Assembly (NCBI GenBank): GCA_050743125.1
Contig: JBOGEB010000021.1
Span: 1 to 34,133 of the forward strand
Direction: 5' to 3'
Source of the DNA: JBOGEB01 sp050743125
Lineage (GTDB): Bacteria > Actinomycetota > Nitriliruptoria > Euzebyales > Egibacteraceae
DNA length: 34,133 bases
Part shown: positions 15,759 to 22,904 of the stretch, piece by piece
Layout of the letters: every line of letters starts with the position of its first letter
Numbering within the stretch: position 1 is the first letter of the stretch
Notes under the pieces: generated by a model
Told to the model about the DNA's origin: nothing
The model's database searches: none
The model's input: only the letters and a program-made list of their open reading frames with translations
Program-made: the position numbers and the translations under genes

Positions 15759-15998
15759 CTACGCGGCACGCCGACGGGAGAGCATGTCCACCACACCCTC
15801 GGCCAGCGCCCCTCGACCGCTCGCGCCCAGACCCTGCTTGAGGGCACCGGTCGCAAAGGTGGCTGCGCCGGACAGAAGGGACTTGAACTCGTCGGTCTTG
15901 GAGACGTACGCCCAGGAGTCCAGAAGTCGCTGGAACCCCTCTTTGCCGTCCTGGGTCCCCAGGTAGTAACCCAATGCGAATCCTACGATCGCGCCCAT
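15759..15998 (-). CDS. small YtxH-like membrane-anchored protein
   Basis: This 79-residue protein has a short N-terminal hydrophobic, glycine-rich segment (GAIVGFALGYYLGTQDGKEG), followed by an amphipathic helical tail ending RRRAA. The Y-x-L-G-x-x-x-G-x-E-G pattern after the membrane segment is reminiscent of YtxH/GvpP-like small proteins. That resemblance is weak. The start is supported by AAAGGAGG six to seven bases upstream. It lies between the YceI-like gene and hypC on the hydrogenase strand, so a role at the membrane face near the hydrogenase is possible but unproven. A family B repeat separates it from the YceI-like gene. Confidence 0.65.
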   Translation of the reverse strand: MGAIVGFALGYYLGTQDGKEGFQRLLDSWAYVSKTDEFKSLLSGAATFATGALKQGLGASGRGALAEGVVDMLSRRRAA

Positions 15999-16044
15999 GC
16001 GCGAACCTCCTTTGCTGTTGAAGTTCCGTGAAGTAGTCCGCTAG

Positions 16045-16231
16045 CGGTCCAAGCGGAAAGTTCCGTTTACTGTGAGGGGGTCCGGGGGGACGCCCCCGAT
16101 CGCACCGAGGGCCCAGGCGGAGTGCTCCCCGTCTCGTAAGGCGCGGGTCGCGTCGTGTACTGGTTGTCCTCAGCAACGCCGCGAGGCGGGATGCTTTACG
16201 CACGAATGCCACGGGTTTTTCCGCGCGGACC
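16045..16231 (-). repeat. family B MITE-like element, minus orientation
   Basis: A 187-bp element has imperfect inverted ends: GGTCCAAGCGGAAA on the left, TTTCCGCGCGGACC on the right. Its interior, read on the minus strand, matches 31844-32067 closely: CCGTGGCATTCGTGCGTAAA, CTCGCGGCGTTGC, GACAACCAGTACAC. It also contains a shortened family C core (GTGAGGGGGTCCGG next to GACGCCCCCGATCGC). It begins one base after the YceI-like stop codon. There is no coding capacity. Confidence 0.8.
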
Positions 16232-16232
16232 G

Positions 16233-16741
16233 CTAGCCCTGACGCTCACCGAAGACTTTCACACGCACTTTCAACCGGGTGCACTTTGAACATGAGGATT
16301 TTGGTGGATCGACCCCGTAGTCACGGATGTCGAAGGTCTGCGTTCCCTCGATCACGATGGTGCGCTTGTCCGGGACGCTGAGGTCGACCTCGCCCTCCAC
16401 GGGCTGGTGACCCCGTGGAGGGTGAGGTCGCCTCGTACCCGATAGCGGCCGTCGTTGCCCTGCTGGGACACCTCGCGTGCTTCTCCGAGGATCGTCGGAT
16501 ACCGGCGTGCGTCGATCCGGCGCCGAAGCTCCTTGTCCTGCATCGCGTTGTCCGACTGAAGGCGATCAACCGGCAGTTCTCGTCGCATCTTTGGTGTCGA
16601 TGACAGGTCTATCCGTCCGTCGGTGACCTCGACGACGATCTCACCCTGCAATCCGCTGGCCTCGCCATGAATGGGATGGACTTTGGAGTCCGCCTCCATC
16701 CAGATTCGAGAGCGGGACGGATCGACCCGATACGTCGGCAC
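16233..16741 (-). CDS. YceI-like protein gene with a one-base frameshift
   Basis: The first frame starts MPTYRVDPSRSRIWMEADSK and continues with the typical YceI order: HPIHGEASGLQGEI, LPVDRLQSDNAMQDKELRRR, YPTILGEAREV and YRVRGDLTLHGVTSP. At about 16409-16413 one base is missing. The next frame gives VEGEVDLSVPDKRTIVIEG, TQTFDIRDYGVDPP and an end with C-x2-C (SSCSKCTRLKV), stopping at 16233. YceI proteins are lipocalin-like barrels that bind polyisoprenoid lipids. Most are periplasmic, but this one has no signal peptide. The gap is a single G in a CCCG context, so a sequencing error is possible. The C-x2-C is unusual for the family. Confidence 0.7.
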
Positions 16742-16746
16742 AGCGA

Positions 16747-16851
16747 CTACATGTCCCGAAGCTTGATGTAGCGTGCAACATCCGGCAGCGACGTCACCAC
16801 GGCCGCAGCGACCGCCACGAGAAGCGCACCACCAATTAACCGTCCGAGCAT
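16747..16851 (-). CDS. DUF6893-like 34-residue membrane peptide
   Basis: A very short gene encodes MLGRLIGGALLVAVAAAVVT followed by SLPDVARYIKLRDM. It has one membrane helix, then a short polar tail with the pattern L-P-D-x-x-R-Y-x-K. This matches my memory of the DUF6893 small-protein family found in actinobacterial hydrogenase loci. A GGGAGG ribosome site lies in the last codons of the maturation-protease gene, and the intergenic gap is one base. It may anchor or stabilise the hydrogenase at the membrane. That role is inferred from size and location only. Confidence 0.7.
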   Translation of the reverse strand: MLGRLIGGALLVAVAAAVVTSLPDVARYIKLRDM

Positions 16852-16852
16852 G

Positions 16853-17398
16853 TCACCCTCCCTTCGTCGTCTCGTTTCCAACTACTTCGTCCGGGGACCC
16901 GCCCTGTACGTCCGGGGATCCCTGTACAAGCTCCTGCACCAGCCGGACCGCCTCCTCGACCACCGCTTGCACGGTCTCCGAGAGGCCGATTCGCTCCGTG
17001 ATCTCGGCTGGCTCGCAGCCGACGATCAGGAGACGCTCGATGGTCCCCCCAAGCGACTGAACCAGCGTGAATACCTCGGTGGGCGTAAGCCCGTGCACGT
17101 CGATCAGCGGGGTCTCACCCTTTTTGACCGCCGCCTCTTTCAGTGTCGCGTCCACTTCCGGCTCGATCACGAACAGTGTGCCCGGCGTCTCGCCCATCGG
17201 GGTGGCGTCGATGAGGATCGCGGTGTCGTAGCCGTCGAGCAGCTCGTACGCGAGGTGCACGGATCTGATGCCGAAGTCGGCGACCTTCACGCCCTCGGGG
17301 AGCTCAACACGCGCCAGGCGGTGCGCGACCTCGACTCCGAACGCGTCGTCGCCCAAGAAGATGTTCCCGACCCCTGCTACCAGCGTCTTCCCGCTCAT
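16853..17398 (-). CDS. hydrogenase maturation protease (HyaD/HybD family)
   Basis: This endopeptidase removes the C-terminal tail of HhyL after nickel insertion. The 181-residue protein has GVGNIFLGDDAFGVEVA (about 9-25, with Asp18 at the usual acidic nickel-binding position), ILIDATPMGETPG (Asp64) and IDVHGLTPTEVF (His102). These are the three metal-ligand positions of the family. The start at 17398 is chosen over the in-frame ATG at 17437 because the family begins directly before the GxGN motif. A ribosome-like GGGAAGGG lies upstream. Its likely substrate is the HhyL precursor encoded about 3.7 kb upstream in the same locus. The C-terminal ~25 residues are low-complexity. Confidence 0.92.
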   Translation of the reverse strand: MSGKTLVAGVGNIFLGDDAFGVEVAHRLARVELPEGVKVADFGIRSVHLAYELLDGYDTAILIDATPMGETPGTLFVIEPEVDATLKEAAVKKGETPLIDVHGLTPTEVFTLVQSLGGTIERLLIVGCEPAEITERIGLSETVQAVVEEAVRLVQELVQGSPDVQGGSPDEVVGNETTKGG

Positions 17399-17423
17399 GC
17401 CAGAAACCCTTCCCGCCCGGGGC

Positions 17424-18776
17424 TCATGATGGGCCACCGCCGCCCGGCTCTGGTAACGGCACCACTTCGTCCGGGGAGAAGTAGAGGTAGCGGCCGTGCC
17501 ATGCCATCATCTCGCTGGATTCGTCGTCCTCGAGCGTGACGGCGAGATAGCTGTCCTCGTCAACGCTGAAGAGCACCGCCTCGACCGTCGCGATCCGATC
17601 CGCGAGGAACATGTCCTGGGCATCCGCGCGCTGGACTCCGGGACGCAGTCGAACCCGAGTGCCTCTGCCGACCGAAACATCGCCAACCCAGATCCGGTCG
17701 GACTCGGGCGAGACCGACGAGTCGGTGCCGGGATCCCACCAGGGCGGTCGCTCGTAGCTTGGCTCTTCCTGCTCCTCCCCGGTCACGCCCCGCATGTACC
17801 GGATCGCGCCGTGGAGCCGGTCGAGCACGTCCTGTGGCATGTCGTCAGTGCGGTCGATGATCTGCCGCGCCCGCGGATCGGTCGCGCGCGCCTCACGCTT
17901 TTCCTCGTCGGTCAGCGTCATCGTCCGCAACGTGAGGATCTCGTCGATCTCTAGCGAGTCGCAGAGGTCGCCCGGGCTCTCGGGGGCGATGGTCGGGTAG
18001 TCGTAGAGGATGATCGGGGAGGAGAGCACGACGTCGCCGGCCTCTTCTTCGATGAGCACCGGCCAGGTTTGGACGTTTTCGCACGACGCCGCGTATTCCG
18101 ACGCCCACTCCGGCGGGTCGAGCAGCGACACGAACCGGCCGCCAGCGTCGATCAGCGTGTGCGCCGCGATGAGCGAGCGGCGGCATGCCGCGTCCCGGTC
18201 GTCCGGCGATGGGTCGTCCCATGGGGTGATGTTCTCCAGCCGCACCCGCAGTTTCACCACGCCGTACGGGCCCGGGAGCCACTCCGCCGAGAGCAGGAGC
18301 CGCGCACTGATGGGCCAGCGCTCGCGGACCATCCGTACCTCGTCCGTGACCATCTCGACGTCTCGGCCGCCGGGTAGCTCCACAGGAACCGCGCGCGTAC
18401 CGTCCCGCAGGTCGCCGAGGCGGACCTCCGTGTCGATCTCGCGCTCGACGCCCTCGTCCCACGTGACGAGGATGTCGTCGTCGACCTCGATTTTCTGGAC
18501 CGCGCGGAACTCGCCGTCGACCATCTGCTCGACGGTCCGGGCCTGCACTTGGAGAAACCGCAGGCGCAGGTGCAGGACGGTGTCATCGGTCGCCTCGACC
18601 AGGACCTCGGTGTGCTGGTCCCACGCGTCGCTGCCACCGGCCTCCTGGTACGCCCTGGGACAGACGACGCCCCATTGCCAGCGGGTCCGGTTCTTGCTCG
18701 CAGAGGCGCGGTAGGGGTACAGCACGTAGCCCTCGTAGAGCACCGCGTCGGCGACCTTACGAGCGAGGTCGAACAT
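17424..18776 (-). CDS. 450-residue conserved-looking protein of unknown function in the hydrogenase operon
   Basis: The protein starts MFDLARKVADAVLYEGYVLY and continues PYRASASKNRTRWQWG. It is soluble, acidic and without signal peptide or obvious cofactor motif. The middle (residues ~200-260) has DDRDAACRRSLIAAHTLID and LLDPPEWASEYAASCENVQT. The C-terminal ~80 residues (VSVGRGTRVRLRPGVQRADA, DSYLAVTLEDDESSEM) look like a small beta-barrel domain. I believe related proteins accompany group 1h hydrogenases in actinobacteria but know no function. Its ATG directly precedes the DUF6084 stop-codon position with no spacer, so it is translationally coupled. Confidence 0.75.
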   Translation of the reverse strand: MFDLARKVADAVLYEGYVLYPYRASASKNRTRWQWGVVCPRAYQEAGGSDAWDQHTEVLVEATDDTVLHLRLRFLQVQARTVEQMVDGEFRAVQKIEVDDDILVTWDEGVEREIDTEVRLGDLRDGTRAVPVELPGGRDVEMVTDEVRMVRERWPISARLLLSAEWLPGPYGVVKLRVRLENITPWDDPSPDDRDAACRRSLIAAHTLIDAGGRFVSLLDPPEWASEYAASCENVQTWPVLIEEEAGDVVLSSPIILYDYPTIAPESPGDLCDSLEIDEILTLRTMTLTDEEKREARATDPRARQIIDRTDDMPQDVLDRLHGAIRYMRGVTGEEQEEPSYERPPWWDPGTDSSVSPESDRIWVGDVSVGRGTRVRLRPGVQRADAQDMFLADRIATVEAVLFSVDEDSYLAVTLEDDESSEMMAWHGRYLYFSPDEVVPLPEPGGGGPS

Positions 18777-19424
18777 CTACGACCCCTCCTCGTCTTCGCC
18801 GGCAGCCTTTAACAGCGACGCGATCGTCTCGTCCCAGCTTGTCGGCGCGTGCTCGGACCGGTATCGGCGGAGCTGGTCGAGCAGATCGCGGCGGATGCGG
18901 ATCCAGCCGCTGTTGGGGAAGTACAGGTCCATCGTCTCCCGCCACACCGACACCGGCAGCCGGTAGGCGGCCTCCTTGTGCCAGGGCACGAGCTCGATGG
19001 CAAACGCATCGTCGCGCTTCGAGTAGACCGTCCCACTGAACATCAGCACGAGCGGGATCTCACCCTCGTCGAGCCCGTGAAAGTACTTCGCGGTCGCGAC
19101 CTCGAAGTCGTATGTGAGCGGCACCTGCATGTCGACCTCGGTGCTTCCACTGAAGCCCTGCACCATGACCGAAACGGTCGTGAAGTGCATCGGCTTCAGC
19201 GTCTCGCCCCACCGCGAGACTTCGCCGAACAGGTCGGACAAGCGCTCGGCCTCCTCCGGTGTGTAGCGGCGGCGCTGGACGTCGATGCGGAGCTGGCAGC
19301 GCAGCGCGATCGTGTGGATCGTGGCGCCGGTCGTCTCGGCGATCTTCAACCGAAAGCTCAGGGCCGGCGCTGCCGCGTAGCGCTCCGGCTGGACGTCGAG
19401 GCAGTCGAAGACGAGGTCGGTCAT
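18777..19424 (-). CDS. DUF6084-family protein
   Basis: This 215-residue protein starts MTDLVFDCLDVQPERYAAAP and continues with LSFRLKIAETTGATIHTIAL, RRRYTPEEAERLSDLFGEVS, LKPMHFTTVSVMVQGFSGST, EVATAKYFHGLDEGEIPLVL and a C-terminal MDLYFPNSGWIRIRRDLLDQ. The many beta-prone stretches suggest a soluble, sandwich-like fold. I recognise it as DUF6084, an actinobacterial hydrogenase companion without known function. The start at 19424 overlaps the upstream TGA (ATGA), which is preferred over the ATG six bases earlier. There is no cysteine cluster, so direct electron transfer is unlikely. A structural or assembly role is possible. Confidence 0.8.
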   Translation of the reverse strand: MTDLVFDCLDVQPERYAAAPALSFRLKIAETTGATIHTIALRCQLRIDVQRRRYTPEEAERLSDLFGEVSRWGETLKPMHFTTVSVMVQGFSGSTEVDMQVPLTYDFEVATAKYFHGLDEGEIPLVLMFSGTVYSKRDDAFAIELVPWHKEAAYRLPVSVWRETMDLYFPNSGWIRIRRDLLDQLRRYRSEHAPTSWDETIASLLKAAGEDEEGS

Positions 19425-20176
19425 TCGCATGCCCGCCCGGAGCGAAGCTCCTCGCTTTTGCCAGCGCTGCCTTCGGCAACGCCCTCGTCCAGCCGGGCCT
19501 CGTGGTGTACGCGCTCGCTCCGGTTTCGCAGCCGGTCGAAGAACGCGTTGATCTCCTCCCAGGCCTCTTGCCCGCCGTCGAACCCTTTCCACCGCAGCCG
19601 CACCCGACCGACCAGCTCGTAGCACGTGGTGATGGGCACGAGGAAGCATTCGAATGCCTGGCCTCGCGGACGGTAGATCAGCAGCGCCTCCACGTCCGGC
19701 GTCGCATCTCCGAACGCGGGGTTCGCCGCCATCACCTCGTCCCACGTGTCCAGCGAGAGGAGCGACTCGGTCGCGCCTGCGGGGCTGGGATAGAAGCAGA
19801 CCATCCGCTGCATGTCCGAGTCCGAGTTGAAGAAGAAGAACGCCATGTGGACCGGAACCTGGAGCGTGTCCCATTGCGCGTCGGTCAGCGCGAACTCGGG
19901 GTCGTGCCGGTACCGATCGGGCACCGCACGATATCGGCCCTGGGCCGCGCCCTTGTGCTCGAAGAGCAGGTAGCAGGCCCGGCACGCGCACATCACGTTC
20001 CGGGCCTCCAGGTCCACGACGTGCCCGTGCTCCCACGATCCCTCGGGTGGGATCGACTCGAGGCACATCTCGCAGAGCTCACCCGGGCGCGGTTTTTTGG
20101 GTGGCGGCTTGAGGAAGCGCTGGAGCCCCTCCGGCGGCAGCGGCGGAATGCCATAGGGACGGGGGTCAGCGCTCAC
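19421..20176 (-). CDS. DUF5947-family putative metal-binding protein
   Basis: This 251-residue protein has an N-terminal cluster of possible metal ligands: GELCEMCLESIP (Cys35, Cys38), HGHVVDLEARN (His50, His52) and VMCACRACYLLF (Cys63, Cys65, Cys68). A larger domain follows with VPVHMAFFFFNSDSDMQRMV, YPSPAGATESLL and CYELVGRVRLRWKGF. The arrangement fits DUF5947, which I know next to group 1h hydrogenase genes. It could bind zinc or an Fe-S cluster. The GTG start overlaps the preceding stop by four bases. The C-terminal ~30 residues are charged and low-complexity. No enzymatic activity can be stated. Confidence 0.8.
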   Translation of the reverse strand: MSADPRPYGIPPLPPEGLQRFLKPPPKKPRPGELCEMCLESIPPEGSWEHGHVVDLEARNVMCACRACYLLFEHKGAAQGRYRAVPDRYRHDPEFALTDAQWDTLQVPVHMAFFFFNSDSDMQRMVCFYPSPAGATESLLSLDTWDEVMAANPAFGDATPDVEALLIYRPRGQAFECFLVPITTCYELVGRVRLRWKGFDGGQEAWEEINAFFDRLRNRSERVHHEARLDEGVAEGSAGKSEELRSGRACE

Positions 20177-21060
20177 TGGGCTGCTCCTGCAGGCATGGCA
20201 ACCCGCACGCTGTGCTCGTCCGCGAGCAAGGGCAGCGGGTCGAGGTGGGCATCCGGGTCATCGACCCCTCGTCCGGCGAGCTGCACGTCAAAAGCGCTGC
20301 CACACGAGGGACAGCGCAGTACCGTACGCTCCAGGGTGCCGGCGTCAAGGGCCGAGCCGCAGGACACGCAGGTATTCCGGTAGGCGTAGAGGCTCGTGGC
20401 TGCGTTGAGCAGCAGAACCGACGTCCCGCCGAGGTCCAGCGCGGTCATCTGGCCGGGCAGGAGCATCCCGACCGTCCCAACGTGGGTCCAACGCGTAGGC
20501 GGGGGCTCGCCGGACTCTTCACGCCGCAGCGAGTCGATCTGGAGAAGGCCGCCGCCTGGGGCGGGCGGCGCGGTGACGCCCTCGACGTCGATCCTCGACA
20601 GCTCAGGGGCCGCCTCCTCGATCGCCCGCTCGATCGCAAGCTTCACCGTGACCAAAGATGAGGGGCAGCCGTCGCAGCTGCCCTTGAGGCGGAGGCGGCA
20701 CACGCCCTCCGCGTCTACGCCAAGAAACTCGACGCCACCGGCGTGGGAGCCGAGATATGGCCTGACTTTGTCGAGCGCCCGCTGGATGCGGACCTCGACG
20801 GGCACCGGGTGGAGGCCGTGGAGTACGAGCACGCTTGCGACGAGCGGGTCGTCGGCAAACTGTGCCGCTAGGTCGTCGGCACGCTCGTCTGCGGCGATGA
20901 TCTCGACCATACGTTCGAGACCGGCGCCGTAGAACTCCATGAGCAGCCGGACGACCTCCTCAGCCTTGTGCTGCACGGCGGGCTCCGCCACACTGCGGAG
21001 CTCGCCGAGCAGCACCTCGACCCGGGCGCCGACCTCACGAAGGTTGCGTCCCTGGGTCAT
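20173..21060 (-). CDS. NifU-domain protein with C-terminal four-cysteine domain
   Basis: The 295-residue protein has a helical N-terminal part (1-75), a NifU-like domain (about 85-160) and a C-terminal small domain (about 190-290). The NifU domain has the scaffold motif CDGCPSS (Cys129, Cys132). In related hydrogenase-linked proteins I expect a Rieske-type C-terminal domain with two Cys and two His. Here the ligands read C-x2-C (NTCVSCGSALD, Cys231/Cys234) and C-x2-C (RCPSCGSAFDV, Cys250/Cys253). That is a Cys4 set, which would fit zinc or a rubredoxin-like iron. It could insert Fe-S clusters into HhyS or carry electrons from it. It lies 13 bases after hhyL. Confidence 0.85.
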   Translation of the reverse strand: MTQGRNLREVGARVEVLLGELRSVAEPAVQHKAEEVVRLLMEFYGAGLERMVEIIAADERADDLAAQFADDPLVASVLVLHGLHPVPVEVRIQRALDKVRPYLGSHAGGVEFLGVDAEGVCRLRLKGSCDGCPSSLVTVKLAIERAIEEAAPELSRIDVEGVTAPPAPGGGLLQIDSLRREESGEPPPTRWTHVGTVGMLLPGQMTALDLGGTSVLLLNAATSLYAYRNTCVSCGSALDAGTLERTVLRCPSCGSAFDVQLAGRGVDDPDAHLDPLPLLADEHSVRVAMPAGAAQ

Positions 21061-21073
21061 GACTAGGACCTCG

Positions 21074-22852
21074 TCAGATCTCGGGCATCATGGTCGGCGT
21101 GTGCAGTTTGCGCACCACGTTGCCGCCGCCGAGGTACATGTGCACCCCACACGGCAGGCACGGGTCGAAGCTCCGCACCGCGCGCATGATGTCGATTCCC
21201 TTGAAGTTCTCCGGCGGGTTCTCCTCGAAGATCGGCGTGTTCTGGACCGCGTCCTCGTAGGGACCCGGCTGCCCGAGGTGGTCGCGAACGCTCCCGTTCC
21301 ACGGTGTCGGCGGGTACGGGTGGTAGTTCGCGATCTTGCCGCCCCGGATCACCATGTGGTGAGACAGCACGCCACGGACGGCCTCGGTGAAGCCACAGCT
21401 GATGGCCTCGTCAGGGACAGTGAACGGAGTCCACGTCTTGGTGTGGCCGGCCTTGACCTCATCGAGCGCCTTCTCGGTGAAATGGAGCGCGAGGCAGGTG
21501 GAGTACAGCTGGAAATACGTCCGGGCGCGGTTACGCTCGAGCGCGTTGCTCCACTTCGGGGGATTCCACTCGTAGCTCGTTTCGGGCTTCGTCATGGTCT
21601 TCGGCAAATGGAACTGGATGCCCGAGCCCGTCGACTTGACGTACGGCGTGTCGACCAGCCCGGCGAGGGCGATCGGCCACAGCCGGGCGAGCGGCCCGCC
21701 GCCGGTGTCGAGGACCAGATAGTTCTGGCCGTCGAACCACCGCGGGGACATCGTCCAGCTGTACGCGCCGTCCCAGTCACGCTTGGCCGGCTTCGGGATC
21801 GTGTGCTGGTTCCATGGGTGACGCCGGTCGACCGGGTTGCCGAGCGGGTCCTTCGTGACGAACATCTCCTGGTCTTCCCAGTCCTCGTAGAACGAGTGGC
21901 CGAGAAGGATGCGCAGACCCAGGTTGATGTCGACGAGGTCGGTGGTGACGAGCTTCCCGTCCACCACGACGCCTGGGGTCACGAAGCACTTGCGGCCCCA
22001 GTTCGTCATGTTCTGGTACGTGAAGTCGCAGTGGTCCGGGTCCTGCAGCGCGCCCCAGCAGCCGAGCAGGGTGCGCCGGTACCCGACCATCTCGTAGCCG
22101 GGCATCGCCTCGTAGAAGAAGTTGAAGAGGTCGTCGTGCAGCGGCACGATCTTCTTCATGAACTCGCAGTAGCGCGACAGACGGGTCGCGTAGTCCGTGA
22201 AGAGCTGGATGGTGGGCACCGTGCCTACGCCGCCCGGGTAGAGCGTCGACGGGTGGACGTGCCGTCCCTCCATCAGGCAGAACATCTCACGGGTGTACCG
22301 ACTGACCTGCAGCGCCTCGCGGTACAGCTCGCCCGAGAGCGGGTTCAGCGACCGCATGATGTCGCCGATGTACTTGTACCCGTGCTCAGCGGCGCCCGGA
22401 CACTCGGTGCGGTTCGCCAGGTCGAGAACCCCCGGGTTGGTCTCCGAGACCATTTTCTCGCAGTAGTCCACCCCGACCAGGTTCTCCTGGAAGATGTTGT
22501 GGTCGAAGATGTACTCGGCAGCTTCGCCGAGGTTCATGATCCACTCGCCGAGGTGCGGCGGGCGGACGCCGTAGGCCATGTTCTGGTTGTAGACCGAGCA
22601 CGCACAGTGGTTGTCACCACAGATGCCGCAGATACGGCTGGTGATGAAGTGCGCGTCGCGCGGGTCCTTGCCCTTCATGAAGATGCTGTAGCCGCGGAAG
22701 ATCGACGAGGTGCTGTGACACTCCAGCACCTTCCGGTTGCCGAAGTCGACCTTGGCGTAGATCCCGAGGCTCCCCACGATGCGGGTGATCGGGTCCCACG
22801 CCATGTCGACGACGGGACCGCCGCCAGTGGGACCTCTGTAGCTTGCTGTCAT
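21074..22852 (-). CDS. hhyL: group 1h [NiFe] hydrogenase large subunit
   Basis: This catalytic subunit oxidises H2 at the NiFe(CN)2CO centre. The 592-residue precursor has the L1 motif SRICGICGDNHCACS (Cys75, Cys78, His82) and the L2 motif FDPCLPCGVH (Cys565, Cys568, His571). The four cysteines bind nickel and iron. The 21 residues after His571, starting MYLGGG, are the tail removed by the maturation protease. Other conserved blocks are DPITRIVGSLG and LMEGRHVHPSTLYPGGVG. The start at 22852 follows AGGAGGG by about five bases. Motifs and gene set place it in group 1h, known for scavenging atmospheric H2 during starvation. The electron acceptor is likely the respiratory chain. Confidence 0.97.
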   Translation of the reverse strand: MTASYRGPTGGGPVVDMAWDPITRIVGSLGIYAKVDFGNRKVLECHSTSSIFRGYSIFMKGKDPRDAHFITSRICGICGDNHCACSVYNQNMAYGVRPPHLGEWIMNLGEAAEYIFDHNIFQENLVGVDYCEKMVSETNPGVLDLANRTECPGAAEHGYKYIGDIMRSLNPLSGELYREALQVSRYTREMFCLMEGRHVHPSTLYPGGVGTVPTIQLFTDYATRLSRYCEFMKKIVPLHDDLFNFFYEAMPGYEMVGYRRTLLGCWGALQDPDHCDFTYQNMTNWGRKCFVTPGVVVDGKLVTTDLVDINLGLRILLGHSFYEDWEDQEMFVTKDPLGNPVDRRHPWNQHTIPKPAKRDWDGAYSWTMSPRWFDGQNYLVLDTGGGPLARLWPIALAGLVDTPYVKSTGSGIQFHLPKTMTKPETSYEWNPPKWSNALERNRARTYFQLYSTCLALHFTEKALDEVKAGHTKTWTPFTVPDEAISCGFTEAVRGVLSHHMVIRGGKIANYHPYPPTPWNGSVRDHLGQPGPYEDAVQNTPIFEENPPENFKGIDIMRAVRSFDPCLPCGVHMYLGGGNVVRKLHTPTMMPEI

Positions 22853-22904
22853 CGTTCCCTCCTGAGACCCTGGGTCCCCTGCAGGTGTGGATTTCCGAGT
22901 CTTC

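Noticed and set aside
18777..20066. A 429-residue frame upstream of DUF6084
   Set aside because: The N-terminal half is a shadow of the DUF5947 gene. The ATGA overlap at 19424 defines the real start.
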